64,000 bases of DNA from BOKV01 sp041397525 (GCA_041397525.1 JAWKWL010000005.1:186001-250000), one strand, 5' to 3'; positions 32,948 through 42,414 are shown, numbered from the stretch's first letter. Notes: generated from the letters alone by a model not told the origin. Numbers and translations: made by a program.

Positions 32948-33619
32948 TCAGGATTGCACACCACCACACAACAAGCCGTTCTTTCCGAAGCTGTAGTTTC
33001 CGGATTCTCCTATGATGATGTGGTCCGCGACGCGGATGCCCATATATTGCCCGATCAGCACCAGTTTTTGCGTCATCGCAATGTCGCCGGTACTGGGGCG
33101 GGGATTGCTGCTGGGATGGTTGTGCACCAGCACGATTGCCGATGATCCATGGGTGATCGCGCGATGCATCACTTCGCGCGGATAGACAGTGACGTGATCA
33201 ACCGTTCCGATCTGCAGGCACTCATGCGCGATCAGCCTGTATGACTTGTCGAGATGCAGGATATGGAATTGCTCTCGGCGTTCGCCGGCGAGATGCGTCC
33301 GGCAATAGGCGAAGACCGCTTCATGATTGCCCAACAGCGGCTTTGTGCTGATAGCCACCCTTGAAATGGCACATGCAATCTGGCGCGATGTCGAAAAAAC
33401 ATCTGCGATGTCCGGCCCAAAGCCGCTTATGTCACGCAATTCGGTTTCATTTGCCTGTAATACGCGCCCGATACCGCCAAAGCGTTCGAGCAGTTCCCGC
33501 GCAATCCGCGCACCCTCGCGTTTTTTTCTCAAAGGTGAAATGAGTTTTTTGAGCAGAAGGTAGTCATCTGAAGAAGCCGAAATGGGCGGCGGATTTTCCA
33601 CATAAGTCAGATTACGCAT
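32948..33619 (-). CDS. radC: RadC-like JAB-domain protein
   Basis: A 223-residue RadC/DUF2466 protein. An N-terminal helix-hairpin-helix region (ERFGGIGRVLQANETELRDISGFG, about residues 40-63) precedes a JAB/MPN domain with the metal motif HNHPSSNPRPSTGD at about 170-183 (two His and an Asp). Despite its name, a DNA repair role for RadC is not supported in E. coli, and the activity is unknown. The frame runs to 33883, but the ATG at 33619 with GGGGA six bases upstream gives normal length. It lies 51 bases upstream of luxR on the same strand, so read-through into luxR is possible. Confidence 0.9.
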   Translation of the reverse strand: MRNLTYVENPPPISASSDDYLLLKKLISPLRKKREGARIARELLERFGGIGRVLQANETELRDISGFGPDIADVFSTSRQIACAISRVAISTKPLLGNHEAVFAYCRTHLAGERREQFHILHLDKSYRLIAHECLQIGTVDHVTVYPREVMHRAITHGSSAIVLVHNHPSSNPRPSTGDIAMTQKLVLIGQYMGIRVADHIIIGESGNYSFGKNGLLCGGVQS

Positions 33620-33942
33620 TTTACTGTCCCCACTTGACCAAGGGACGTTTCCCCCGAAACATCCGTCAGTCCTTCCTGCCAGGGACGGGCAATCCATCGG
33701 GCACTCGACCCTTGAGCAATAATTATCCGCCCCCGGCATTCTGCATTCCCGCCCCGAGCCTAGCACCAGGTGAAATGACCTGCCCCCCCAAGGAATTGGG
33801 GGTTTCCGCAAGGAATTGATGAATTCATGAATGAAGCCGGCCTTGATTTGGATCATTTTGACCGGCATGCCGGACTGGCACATTCATTGAGGGCAACCGG
33901 CTGTGCCCGAATGACGGCAATGTCTGAATGGAGCAATGTGAA
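33620..33942. other. 323-base divergent intergenic region
   Basis: The gap between radC and the small gene at 33943 contains no convincing coding frame; short open frames here are Pro/Ser/Arg rich. The only distinct element is the FNR/FixK-like site at 33843-33856, together with a GGCATGCC palindrome close after it. It must contain the radC promoter on the minus strand and that of the 33943 gene. Confidence 0.6.
33843..33856. promoter_or_regulatory. FNR/FixK-like binding site candidate
   Basis: TTGATTTGGATCAT matches the FNR/FixK/FnrL consensus TTGAT-N4-ATCAA at nine of ten defined positions. It lies 86 bases before the ATG at 33943 and could place that gene under oxygen control. Single sites occur by chance, so support is moderate. 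Confidence 0.4.
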
Positions 33943-34314
33943 ATGTCATTGAAGCAGATCCGCCTCGAACTTGCCCGCGATCACGACTATCCGCACGGCA
34001 GTCACCAATGCGGCTACGAATTTGTCGCTCCCCTTAGTGCAACAGGGCAAATGGACGGCGAAGCCTGGAAAAAGCACCGCAAGGAATGCTCTGTCACCCG
34101 CTTCTGGGAAGGCAGCAAACCGGAACTTGGCCATCTGGTTCGCAAGCCAGGAGGAAAATGGGCATTTCACTACGACGTCTTTGGCGACGAGGACGATGAT
34201 GAGACTGGATACCGGTTTTCGAGCGAGCACTTTGTCGAAGGCGAATATGTCTCCATCCTTGAGCATGATGACAAGATGCGCACTTTCCGCGTTGTATCCG
34301 TAAACGCGCTTTGA
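33943..34314 (+). CDS. small conserved protein, unknown function
   Basis: A 123-residue soluble protein (MSLKQIRLELARD onward). It has a His/Cys cluster near the start (HDYPHGSHQCGYEF), a basic middle segment (WKKHRKECSVTRFW), and an acidic patch (DVFGDEDDDETGYRF) before a strand-rich end. No signal peptide or known motif is recognised, although the pattern looks conserved. The start at 33943 is favoured over the ATG at 33928 because GGAG lies nine bases upstream. It stands alone ahead of fabD, with a possible FNR/FixK site upstream. Confidence 0.72.
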   Translation: MSLKQIRLELARDHDYPHGSHQCGYEFVAPLSATGQMDGEAWKKHRKECSVTRFWEGSKPELGHLVRKPGGKWAFHYDVFGDEDDDETGYRFSSEHFVEGEYVSILEHDDKMRTFRVVSVNAL

Positions 34315-34459
34315 GGTGCTGTTGACATGCCTGCTTGACGGCAGGAAAAGTCCCGCCTCTTGACTCGAGCCTTGTGAACAAGCAGTAGAACCCGGATTTC
34401 TCCAACCGGGCGGAACGTCGCATCACGCGGGCTTCTGCCGCAGATACAGGTGTCGGCAC

Positions 34460-35401
34460 ATGGCATTGGCGGTAACTTTCCCTGGTCAAGGCAGTCAGGC
34501 AGTTGGAATGGGCAGGGCACTTGCCGATGCTTTTCCCGAAGCACGTGATGTATTCCACGAAGTGGATGAGGCCCTCGGCCAGAAGCTGTCAGCCGTCATC
34601 TGGGACGGACCGGAAGAGACACTGACGTTGACTGCAAACGCCCAGCCGGCGTTGATGGCGGTGTCGATCGCGACAATGCGCGCCCTGGAGGCGCGCGGTT
34701 TTTCGTTGGCGCAGCACGCAAAATTCGTCGCCGGACATTCGCTCGGGGAATATTCCGCGCTGTGTGCAGCAGGTGCAATTTCCCTTGCTGATACTGCCCG
34801 CCTGCTGCGCATTCGTGGCAATGCCATGCAGGCTGCGGTGCCTGTTGGCCAGGGTGCGATGGCTGCAATCATCGGCCTCGATGAAGGTGATGTGGCTTCC
34901 ATTTGCGAAAAAGTGCGTGGCAGCGGTTGCTGCCAGATCGCAAACGACAATGGTGGCGGCCAATTGGTCATTTCCGGTTCAAGAAATGAAGTCGAGAAGG
35001 CCGCCGAACTGGCAAAGGAAAAGGGTGCCAAGCGCGCCCTGCTGCTGCCGGTTTCCGCTCCGTTCCACTCGGCACTGATGGCACCAGCAGCCGAGGCAAT
35101 GGCCGAGGCGCTTTCCAGGGTCGAAGTAAAGGCTCCGGTTGTTCCGTTGATTGCCAATGTTCTTGCAGCTCCAATTTCCGACCCGAGGGAAATTGTGAAG
35201 CGGTTGGTCGAGCAGGTAACCGGACAGGTACGCTGGCGCGAAAGCGTTGAGTGGATGGCAGCAAACGGTGTGACAACGGCTCTCGAAGTCGGCTCTGGCA
35301 AGGTGCTGACGGGTCTTGCACGACGCATTGCCAAGGATATTTCCGGCATAGCGGCTGGTACACCGGCCGATATCGAAGCTGTGATCACAACCATCAACTG
35401 A
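34460..35401 (+). CDS. fabD: malonyl-CoA-ACP transacylase
   Basis: A 313-residue enzyme that loads malonyl groups onto ACP for fatty acid synthesis. The nucleophile Ser94 is in GHSLGEYSA, the catalytic His near 202 in VSAPFHSALM, and FPGQGSQ opens the protein. It leads the fab cluster: fabG follows after 54 bases. A TTGACA at 34323-34328, upstream in the 145-base gap, may be its -35 element. Confidence 0.97.
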   Translation: MALAVTFPGQGSQAVGMGRALADAFPEARDVFHEVDEALGQKLSAVIWDGPEETLTLTANAQPALMAVSIATMRALEARGFSLAQHAKFVAGHSLGEYSALCAAGAISLADTARLLRIRGNAMQAAVPVGQGAMAAIIGLDEGDVASICEKVRGSGCCQIANDNGGGQLVISGSRNEVEKAAELAKEKGAKRALLLPVSAPFHSALMAPAAEAMAEALSRVEVKAPVVPLIANVLAAPISDPREIVKRLVEQVTGQVRWRESVEWMAANGVTTALEVGSGKVLTGLARRIAKDISGIAAGTPADIEAVITTIN

Positions 35402-35455
35402 CCGGCTGCTACTCGCAGCGCAACCTACGCAAATCCAGATCCATGGGAGACAAAC

Positions 35456-36193
35456 ATGTTTGACCTTAGCGGCAAGAAGGCACTGGTCACGGGTGCCACC
35501 GGTGGCCTTGGCGAGGAAATTGCCCGCATGCTGCACCGTCAGGGGGCTGTAGTCGGCATTCACGGCACCCGCGAGGAAAAGCTCAGGGAACTGGCAGCTG
35601 AACTCGGTGATCGGGTCATGATCTTCCCGGCCAATCTTTCGGATCGTGATTCCGTCAAGGCTTTGGGCGAGAAAGCCGAGGCGGACATGGGCGGCGTTGA
35701 CATTCTCGTCAACAATGCCGGCATTACCCGCGACGGTCTTTTTGTACGCATGTCCGACAAGGACTGGGATGATGTGATCGAGGTCAACCTGACTTCTGTG
35801 TTTCGCCTGACTCGCGAGCTTGCCTATCCGATGATGCGCCGCAAGGGTGGCCGCATCATCAACATCACCTCGATTGTGGGTGTGACCGGAAATCCCGGAC
35901 AGGCAAATTACTGCGCCTCCAAGGCGGGCATGATTGGCTTCACCAAGTCGCTTGCCCAGGAAATCGCCTCGCGCAATGTTACCGTCAATTGCGTGGCACC
36001 CGGCTTCATTTCGTCTGCCATGACCGAAAAGCTGAACGACAAGCAGAAGGAAGCCATCATGGGCTCCATTCCCATGCGCAAGATGGGCAATGGCGCCGAC
36101 ATCGCCGCCGCCGTCCTTTATCTTGCTTCCAACGAGGGCGGGTATGTCACCGGCCAGACCATTCATGTGAATGGCGGGATGGCAATGATCTGA
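35456..36193 (+). CDS. fabG: 3-oxoacyl-ACP reductase
   Basis: A 245-residue SDR that reduces beta-ketoacyl-ACP with NADPH. Cofactor motif TGATGGLG (about residues 12-19), NNAG near 85, the Ser in INITSIVG near 138, and the catalytic YCASK near 151. The ending VTGQTIHVNGGMAMI is the FabG hallmark. An MFS transporter gene starts seven bases after the stop, so it is in the same transcript. Confidence 0.97.
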   Translation: MFDLSGKKALVTGATGGLGEEIARMLHRQGAVVGIHGTREEKLRELAAELGDRVMIFPANLSDRDSVKALGEKAEADMGGVDILVNNAGITRDGLFVRMSDKDWDDVIEVNLTSVFRLTRELAYPMMRRKGGRIINITSIVGVTGNPGQANYCASKAGMIGFTKSLAQEIASRNVTVNCVAPGFISSAMTEKLNDKQKEAIMGSIPMRKMGNGADIAAAVLYLASNEGGYVTGQTIHVNGGMAMI

Positions 36194-36200
36194 TCCGGCC

Positions 36201-37385
36201 ATGACTTCGTTTCCGAGCCCCGCCATGCGTGCTGCATTGGCGGGGCTGTTTGCAATGGCAGCAGCGATGGGGGTTGGCCGTTTCGTCTACACGCCGGTCC
36301 TGCCGCACATGATCGCGGAAGGTGCGTTGACGCCAAGCGAGGCCGGCCTCGTCGCCGGATCGAACTTTCTCGGTTATCTTCTGGGTGCGCTCGCTGCATC
36401 TAACAGCGTTTTTGCTCCCCGCCGCCGGACCTGGCTGTTCCTGGCCCTCGCAACAAGCGTTGCCACGACAGCACTCATGGCTCTGGCCGGATCGCTTCCG
36501 GTGATGCTGGCGCTGCGGTTCCTTTCAGGCGTTGCCAGCGCATTTTCGATGATTTTCATAACAGCGCTTGTACTGGCAAAACTCGCCGAAGACCGCCGTC
36601 CCGGCCTGATCGCCCTGCATTTCGGTGGGGTCGGTATCGGCATTGCCGGTTCCGCTGCCCTGGTGTCAGTGCTGTCAGCATATCATACGTCCTGGCCGCA
36701 ATTGTGGGTCGCCGCAGGCCTGGCGGCGCTGTTCTGCTGGCTTGCCATGCGGTTCTTGCTGCCTGAGACCACTGCCGAGACAAGGCGCGATCCAAAGAAC
36801 GCCAGTTCTGGCGGATCCGTGACACCAGCCCTTGCGCTTTTCATAGCCGGATACGGGTTTTTCGGCTTCGGCTATGTCATCACCGCGACCTTCATCAATG
36901 CCATGGCCAGGGCTGAGCCCGTTCTGGCACCGGTTGAACCATGGGTATGGATGATCGTTGGCATATCCGGCGTGCCGTCTGTCTGGCTTTGGAACCGGCT
37001 TGCCGCACGCACCAGCATTACCTTTGCATATCTCGTTGCCTGCCTGGTCGAAGCCGTCGGCGTCTGCCTGTCGGTCGTGGTCGTGTCGCCTTATGCGCTG
37101 GCGATCTCCGCCATCCTGCTTGGCGGCACCTTCATGGCGGTAACCGCACTTGGTCTGGCGCGCGCAAGGGCAATGGCGCCACAAAACGCGGCTGCCGTCA
37201 TTGCCTTTATGACGGCTGCCTTTGGCCTTGGCCAGATGATTGGCCCTGTGCTGGCGGGATACCTGTTCGACCACACCGGAAATCTGGTCGCGGCATCGCT
37301 GTGCGCCACCGTTGCCCTGCTGGCTGCGGCTGCGCTGACAATGCTGGCGCAAAGGGTCAAAGGTGCAGAAAAGGCCACAGGCTGA
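36201..37385 (+). CDS. YbfB/YjiJ-type MFS transporter
   Basis: A 394-residue membrane protein with about twelve hydrophobic helices. The N-terminal AMGVGRFVYTPVLPHM motif (about residues 22-37) is diagnostic of the YbfB/YjiJ branch of the major facilitator superfamily, for which no substrate is established. It is inserted between fabG and acpP, which are normally adjacent, with only seven bases after fabG. Expression is probably tied to fabDG. A role in lipid or envelope export is a guess. Confidence 0.85.
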   Translation: MTSFPSPAMRAALAGLFAMAAAMGVGRFVYTPVLPHMIAEGALTPSEAGLVAGSNFLGYLLGALAASNSVFAPRRRTWLFLALATSVATTALMALAGSLPVMLALRFLSGVASAFSMIFITALVLAKLAEDRRPGLIALHFGGVGIGIAGSAALVSVLSAYHTSWPQLWVAAGLAALFCWLAMRFLLPETTAETRRDPKNASSGGSVTPALALFIAGYGFFGFGYVITATFINAMARAEPVLAPVEPWVWMIVGISGVPSVWLWNRLAARTSITFAYLVACLVEAVGVCLSVVVVSPYALAISAILLGGTFMAVTALGLARARAMAPQNAAAVIAFMTAAFGLGQMIGPVLAGYLFDHTGNLVAASLCATVALLAAAALTMLAQRVKGAEKATG

Positions 37386-37640
37386 ATCATTCACAGCCCG
37401 CAACAAACTTGCTGGAAACTTGCATGGAAGTGTGTTAAGCGGGCCGCGCTTTCCGGATAAATCGGCTCAATTCCGCGCCTTGTCCGCCATGACAGGACGG
37501 GAGCAGGGCAGGAACGGAAATCCCGACAAACCGCCGTTGGAAAGACGGGTCCTGCCTGTCCACACGGATATACTTGATATAAGTCGTCCGCACGGCTATC
37601 AAGCGAACCAAATCGAAACACTTAAGCCGAGGACCGCCAA

Positions 37641-37877
37641 ATGAGCGATATCGCCGAACGCATCAAGAAAATCGTCATCGAACACCTGGACGTGGATGCC
37701 GAAAAAGTAACCGAGAATGCCAGCTTCATTGACGATCTTGGTGCAGACTCGCTCGACAACGTCGAACTCGTAATGGCGTTCGAAGAAGAATTCGGCGTAG
37801 AAATCCCGGATGACGCAGCCGAGACCATCCAGACGGTGGGCGACGCGATCAATTTCGTCCAGAAGGCCACTGCATAA
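37641..37877 (+). CDS. acpP: acyl carrier protein
   Basis: A 78-residue acidic ACP. The phosphopantetheine attachment Ser37 is in GADSLDNVELV, with the following helix EEEFGVEIPDD. It carries growing acyl chains for the Fab enzymes and donates acyl groups to LuxI and lipid synthesis. A 255-base gap after the MFS gene implies its own promoter; an intrinsic terminator follows at 37985. Confidence 0.98.
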   Translation: MSDIAERIKKIVIEHLDVDAEKVTENASFIDDLGADSLDNVELVMAFEEEFGVEIPDDAAETIQTVGDAINFVQKATA

Positions 37878-38202
37878 TTGGCAACCGCATATGCAGCAAT
37901 TGCATATGCAAATTGCCTCATGCTGCGGCATTCATGACGGTTTGATGTCGTGATTTGGCTGCTTTGCAGTTGAAAACAGTTGCGCAGGCGGTCCATTGGG
38001 CCGCCTGTTTGTTGTTTGGCGCACCGACTCCCGCTAGAAAGGGTGGCCGCCGGATTGAGGCGGTTTGAAAAACGGGCAATAAATCAACCCGGTTTCTGCC
38101 ACCGTCGGTACGAAACAGGGACAGGCAGAGACATTCATTGGCTTTTTCGCGTTGCCAGTTTTATGGAAACGTGAAGCGCTCAGGAGCAGGACGAAAACCG
38201 GC
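37878..38202. other. 325-base spacer between acpP and fabF
   Basis: This non-coding spacer holds two close direct copies of the palindromic core GCATATGCA (37888-37896 and 37902-37910), then the acpP terminator, then presumably the fabF promoter. No further gene is supported; open frames starting here are low-quality extensions of fabF. Confidence 0.6.
37985..38017 (+). terminator. intrinsic terminator after acpP
   Basis: CAGGCGG (37985-37991) pairs with CCGCCTG (38001-38007) and is followed by TTTGTTGTTT. It lies 108 bases after acpP and limits read-through into fabF, consistent with ACP being made in great excess. Confidence 0.8.
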
Positions 38203-39459
38203 ATGAGAAGAGTTGTTGTAACGGGTTTGGGAATGGTGTCACCGCTGGGCTGCGGTGTTGACGTAACCTGGAAGCGTCTGCTGGAAGGCCGCAATGCGGC
38301 AGCCGCGGTGACCGGTTTTGACACCTCGGACCTTGCTGCCCGCATCGGCTGCCAGATACCATTTGGCGACGGCAGTGACGGCACGTTCAACCCTGACGAC
38401 TGGATGGAGCCAAAGGAACAGCGCAAGGTCGACCCGTTCATCGTCTATGCCATGGCTGCAGCGACCCAGGCGCTTGACGATGCCAATTGGCACCCCGAAA
38501 CCGAGGAAGACAGATGTGCAACCGGCACCATGATCGGCTCCGGCATTGGCGGCATCGCCGGGATCGCTGAGACCGCGATTACCCTTCAGGAGCGCGGACC
38601 ACGCCGCGTCAGCCCGTTCTTCATTCCAGGTCGCCTCATCAACCTGGCATCCGGCCACGTCTCGATCCGCCACGGCCTCAAGGGCCCCAATCATGCGGTG
38701 GTCACGGCTTGCTCGACCGGGGCGCACGCCATCGGTGACGCTTCGCGGCTGATCATGTTCGGCGATGCCGATGTCATGGTGGCAGGCGGAACTGAAAGCC
38801 CGATCTCACGGATTTCCCTTGCCGGATTTGCAGCCTGCAAGGCATTGTCGACCCAGAACAACGACAATCCGCAAAAGGCTTCGCGCCCCTATGATGCTGA
38901 CCGTGACGGCTTCGTCATGGGCGAGGGTGCGGGCGTGGTGGTCCTTGAAGAATACGAACACGCCAAGGCGCGTGGAGCCAGGATTTATGCTGAGATCGCT
39001 GGCTACGGCCTGTCGGGCGATGCCTATCACATCACCGCGCCAGCCGAAGACGGCGACGGCGCATATCGCTGCATGAAGGCGGCATTGCGCAACGCGAAGA
39101 TGGATGTTTCGGAAATCGATTACGTCAATGCGCATGGAACTTCGACCATGGCCGACACCATCGAACTTGGCTCTGTCGAGCGCCTGCTTGGCAATCATGC
39201 GTCAAATGTTTCGATGTCATCGACAAAGTCGGCAATTGGCCACCTGCTGGGCGCGGCCGGTGCCGTGGAAGCAATCTTCTCCATCCTTGCCATTCGCGAC
39301 CAAGTCGTTCCGCCAACACTCAACCTTGACAATCCCGAGCGCGACACACCGATCGATCTGGTGCCGCATCAGGCACGCAAGCGCGAAGTGAAGGCTGCAT
39401 TGTCGAATTCATTCGGTTTCGGCGGAACCAATGCATCGCTGATCATGCGGGCAGTTTGA
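38203..39459 (+). CDS. fabF: 3-oxoacyl-ACP synthase II
   Basis: A 418-residue KAS II condensing enzyme for chain elongation. The catalytic triad is the Cys in TACSTGAHA (about residue 170), the His in NAHGTSTMA (about 309) and the His in IGHLLGAAGA (about 346). The ATG at 38203 begins the standard MRRVVVTGLG and has GGAG upstream; the frame opening at 38152 is rejected. mltG follows after 112 bases, the usual Rhizobiales order. Confidence 0.97.
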   Translation: MRRVVVTGLGMVSPLGCGVDVTWKRLLEGRNAAAAVTGFDTSDLAARIGCQIPFGDGSDGTFNPDDWMEPKEQRKVDPFIVYAMAAATQALDDANWHPETEEDRCATGTMIGSGIGGIAGIAETAITLQERGPRRVSPFFIPGRLINLASGHVSIRHGLKGPNHAVVTACSTGAHAIGDASRLIMFGDADVMVAGGTESPISRISLAGFAACKALSTQNNDNPQKASRPYDADRDGFVMGEGAGVVVLEEYEHAKARGARIYAEIAGYGLSGDAYHITAPAEDGDGAYRCMKAALRNAKMDVSEIDYVNAHGTSTMADTIELGSVERLLGNHASNVSMSSTKSAIGHLLGAAGAVEAIFSILAIRDQVVPPTLNLDNPERDTPIDLVPHQARKREVKAALSNSFGFGGTNASLIMRAV

Positions 39460-39571
39460 TTGCAGGACTTGCCCCATCGGCAAATCGCCACAATCGAAGT
39501 TAAGGTAACGCTTCAGGAATTCGGAGCCGCCTCGCTCCTCCAGCAATGTTTGCAGACACAGGAAATCGACC

Positions 39572-40798
39572 GTGAACAACGACACGAACCGCAAGGCGCC
39601 TGCATCAAATCCGCATTCTAGACCGGTCCTGCAGTCGCCTGCTGCAGCGCTGGAACCTGCCGATGCTCCGCCACCTCCCAAACGCTCACGCCATGCACGC
39701 AACAAGCTTGTGGTCGTTTTCAATGCGATTATGAGCCTTTTGGTGTTCGCTGCCCTTGCTGCCTGCGGAATTGTCTATTTCGGCAAGCAGAGATTCGAGG
39801 AACCAGGTCCACTGCAAGTCACTCGCAGCGTGGTGATCAAGGAAGGGTCGGGCCTTGCGCGCATTTCCCAGCAGCTCGAATCCAACGGCATCATCGACAA
39901 TGAATTCATCTTCCGGGCAGGCGTTCGCTCTTATCGCGCTGCAGGAAGTTTGAAAGCCGGGGAATATGCCTTCAATCCCGGCATGAGCATGTATGACGTG
40001 ATGGATACGATCCGCTCGGGCAGGGGTGTGGTTTACAAGGTCACTTTCCCTGAGGGTCTGACTGTTCATCAGATATTCCAGCGCCTTGCGGAAAACGAGG
40101 TACTGACCGGCGACCTGCCAGCGGAACTGCCGCCGGAAGGCAGCCTGCTGCCGGACACCTATCCGTTCCAGCGTGGAGCAAAGCGAACCGATGTTGTCGA
40201 ACAGATGCGCCGCGCCCACGAAAAGCTGCTCGCGGAGATATGGGCGCGCCGGACGGAAGGCCTGCCGGTCAAGACCCCTGAGGAAATGGTTACGCTGGCG
40301 TCCATCGTTGAAAAGGAGACAGGTAAGGCCGACGAGCGCCCGCGCGTGGCTTCGGTCTTCATCAACCGTCTCAACAAGGGAATGCGCCTGCAATCCGATC
40401 CGACCATACTTTATGGCCTCTTCGGCGGCGAGGGCCGGCCTGCAGACCGTCCGATCTACAAGTCCGATATCGAAAAGCCGACGCCGTTCAACACCTATGT
40501 GATTAACGGATTGCCACCAGGCCCCATTGCAAATCCCGGACGGGCTGCATTGGAGGCCGTTGCCAATCCGTCTCGCACGGACGATCTGTTCTTCGTTGCC
40601 GATGGCACCGGTGGGCATGTCTTCGCCACAACCCTGGACGAGCACGAGGAAAATGTCAGGCGTTGGCGCGTTATCGAAAAGCAACGGCGCGAGGAAGAAG
40701 CCAAGCGCGCTGCGGAAGCCGCTGCCACGAACAATGGCGAGCCGGTTGCCGATCAGGACAGCAGCACAGCTGTCCCTGACACCACAAAGACGCAATAG
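39572..40798 (+). CDS. mltG: endolytic murein transglycosylase
   Basis: A 408-residue inner-membrane enzyme that cleaves nascent glycan strands. A Pro-rich cytoplasmic N-terminus (about 45 residues) precedes one membrane helix (about 47-70), a LysM-like subdomain, and the YceG catalytic domain, with the Glu at about 247 in ASIVEKETG. The C-terminal 40 residues are Ala/Glu rich and probably disordered. The start is GTG at 39572, preceded by AGGA at about eight bases; no ATG is suitably placed. Confidence 0.93.
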   Translation: MNNDTNRKAPASNPHSRPVLQSPAAALEPADAPPPPKRSRHARNKLVVVFNAIMSLLVFAALAACGIVYFGKQRFEEPGPLQVTRSVVIKEGSGLARISQQLESNGIIDNEFIFRAGVRSYRAAGSLKAGEYAFNPGMSMYDVMDTIRSGRGVVYKVTFPEGLTVHQIFQRLAENEVLTGDLPAELPPEGSLLPDTYPFQRGAKRTDVVEQMRRAHEKLLAEIWARRTEGLPVKTPEEMVTLASIVEKETGKADERPRVASVFINRLNKGMRLQSDPTILYGLFGGEGRPADRPIYKSDIEKPTPFNTYVINGLPPGPIANPGRAALEAVANPSRTDDLFFVADGTGGHVFATTLDEHEENVRRWRVIEKQRREEEAKRAAEAAATNNGEPVADQDSSTAVPDTTKTQ

Positions 40799-40838
40799 GA
40801 CAAGACGTCGACAAGAACGTCACTGTTCGGGGGGGAAC

Positions 40839-41756
40839 ATGGCACTGCAAAGCATGACGGGTTTTTCCCGGACGCAAGGCACAATCACCCTTCCAGGTGT
40901 TGATGGGGCGATTGATGGAGAAGCCCGCTGGGTGTGGGAAATCCGTTCCGTCAACGGCAAGGGTTTGGACTTCCGCCTGCGGCTTCCGGCGGGTCTTGAA
41001 TCGCTGGAGAACGAATGCCGCAAGATGGCTGGAAAGGCGTTTTCGCGGGGAAACCTGCAAGCGGGCCTGACCTACGAGAAGCGCAACTCGACCGCGCTTC
41101 CGGTGGTCAATGAAGCAGCTCTGGCTGCAATCCTTTCGCATGTCGAGCGGCTGCGTGGCGAACTGGGCTCGTTGCCGCCAGCTGCCGAGACCGTTCTTGC
41201 GATGAAGGGTGTCCTGGAAATCGCCGAGACCGGCGAGAGCGAAGAAGCACTCGCCATGCGCGATGCCGCATTGCTGACGGGGCTCGATCAGGCCCTGGGC
41301 GAGTTGCAAGCCATGCGCTGCAGCGAAGGCAGGGCGATTGTCGATGTGCTTCTGCACCATGTTGCTGAAATTGCGCGGCTCGGCGCCGGGATCGAAGCCG
41401 ATCCCTCACGCCAGCCTGCTGCCATCAGGGAGCGGTTGTCGCAACAACTGGCGCTGATCCTTGACGCCGACAGCCGGCTTGATCCGCAGCGGCTGCATCA
41501 GGAAGCGGCGATCCTTGCCACGAAAGCCGATCTGCGCGAGGAGATCGACCGGCTGAAGGCACATGTGACTGCGGCGAGGGAATTGTTGAATTCGAAAGGC
41601 CCGGCGGGGCGCAAGCTCGACTTCCTCGCCCAGGAATTCAACCGCGAATGCAACACGATATGCTCGAAATCCAACACGGCATCTGTAACCGCACTCGGCC
41701 TTGAGATGAAAGTGGTGATCGACCAGTTTCGCGAGCAGATACAGAATCTGGAGTAA
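40839..41756 (+). CDS. YicC family RNA-binding/nuclease protein
   Basis: A 305-residue YicC protein, starting with the signature MALQSMTGFSR and ending with the DUF1732 domain (DFLAQEFNRECNTICSKS, about residues 263-280). Related proteins are endoribonucleases that affect small-RNA turnover in E. coli. The large open frame starts at 40527 inside mltG, but GGGGGGAA just before the ATG at 40839 fixes the start. gmk follows after four bases, the usual pairing. Confidence 0.93.
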   Translation: MALQSMTGFSRTQGTITLPGVDGAIDGEARWVWEIRSVNGKGLDFRLRLPAGLESLENECRKMAGKAFSRGNLQAGLTYEKRNSTALPVVNEAALAAILSHVERLRGELGSLPPAAETVLAMKGVLEIAETGESEEALAMRDAALLTGLDQALGELQAMRCSEGRAIVDVLLHHVAEIARLGAGIEADPSRQPAAIRERLSQQLALILDADSRLDPQRLHQEAAILATKADLREEIDRLKAHVTAARELLNSKGPAGRKLDFLAQEFNRECNTICSKSNTASVTALGLEMKVVIDQFREQIQNLE

Positions 41757-41760
41757 ATCT

Positions 41761-42414
41761 ATGAGCCGCATACTTGAAGGTGGATTGTCCGACGGCGTTG
41801 AACGGCGCGGCATCATGCTCGTCCTGTCATCGCCTTCGGGAGCAGGCAAGTCGACCATAGCCCGCAACCTGCTGGACAACGTCTCGAACCTGTCCATGTC
41901 CGTCTCGGTGACCACCAGACCCAGACGAGGCAGCGAGATTGATGGTGTTCACTACCGTTTCATTTCCACCCGGGAATTTGAACGTTTGCGCGACTCGGAC
42001 GCGCTTCTGGAATGGGCGGAAGTACATGGCAATTATTACGCCTCACCGCGCGATCCGGTCGAAAAAGCGATGTCGGAGGGCCGTGACATGCTGTTCGATA
42101 TCGACTGGCAGGGCGGTTTGCAACTTGCGGAAAAGGCGCGCGGCGATGTCGTCAGCGTATTCATCCTGCCGCCTTCCATGGTGGAACTGAAGGCGCGGCT
42201 CAACCGTCGTGCCGAAGATTTGCCGGAAGTCATCGAGAAGCGGCTCGCCAATGCGCTCATCGAGATTCCCCATTGGCGCGATTATGATTACGTCGTGATC
42301 AATGACGATCTTGACCGGGCGTTCCATCAGGTGGAAGCAATACTGACGGCTGAGCGTCTGCGCCGTGATCGCCGTCCCGGCCTTTTCGACTTTGAAAAGA
42401 AGCTAATCCAGTAG
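41761..42414 (+). CDS. gmk: guanylate kinase
   Basis: A 217-residue enzyme phosphorylating GMP to GDP with ATP. P-loop SSPSGAGKST is at residues 23-32, followed by the GMP-binding segment SVTTRPRRGSEIDGVHYRF. It begins four bases after yicC, so both are on one transcript. The 3' end overlaps the convergent rsmA by 12 bases. Confidence 0.97.
   Translation: MSRILEGGLSDGVERRGIMLVLSSPSGAGKSTIARNLLDNVSNLSMSVSVTTRPRRGSEIDGVHYRFISTREFERLRDSDALLEWAEVHGNYYASPRDPVEKAMSEGRDMLFDIDWQGGLQLAEKARGDVVSVFILPPSMVELKARLNRRAEDLPEVIEKRLANALIEIPHWRDYDYVVINDDLDRAFHQVEAILTAERLRRDRRPGLFDFEKKLIQ

Noticed and set aside
34979..36226. 415-codon minus-strand frame over fabD-fabG
   Set aside because: Spans two certain genes on the opposite strand and has His/Cys-rich shadow composition.
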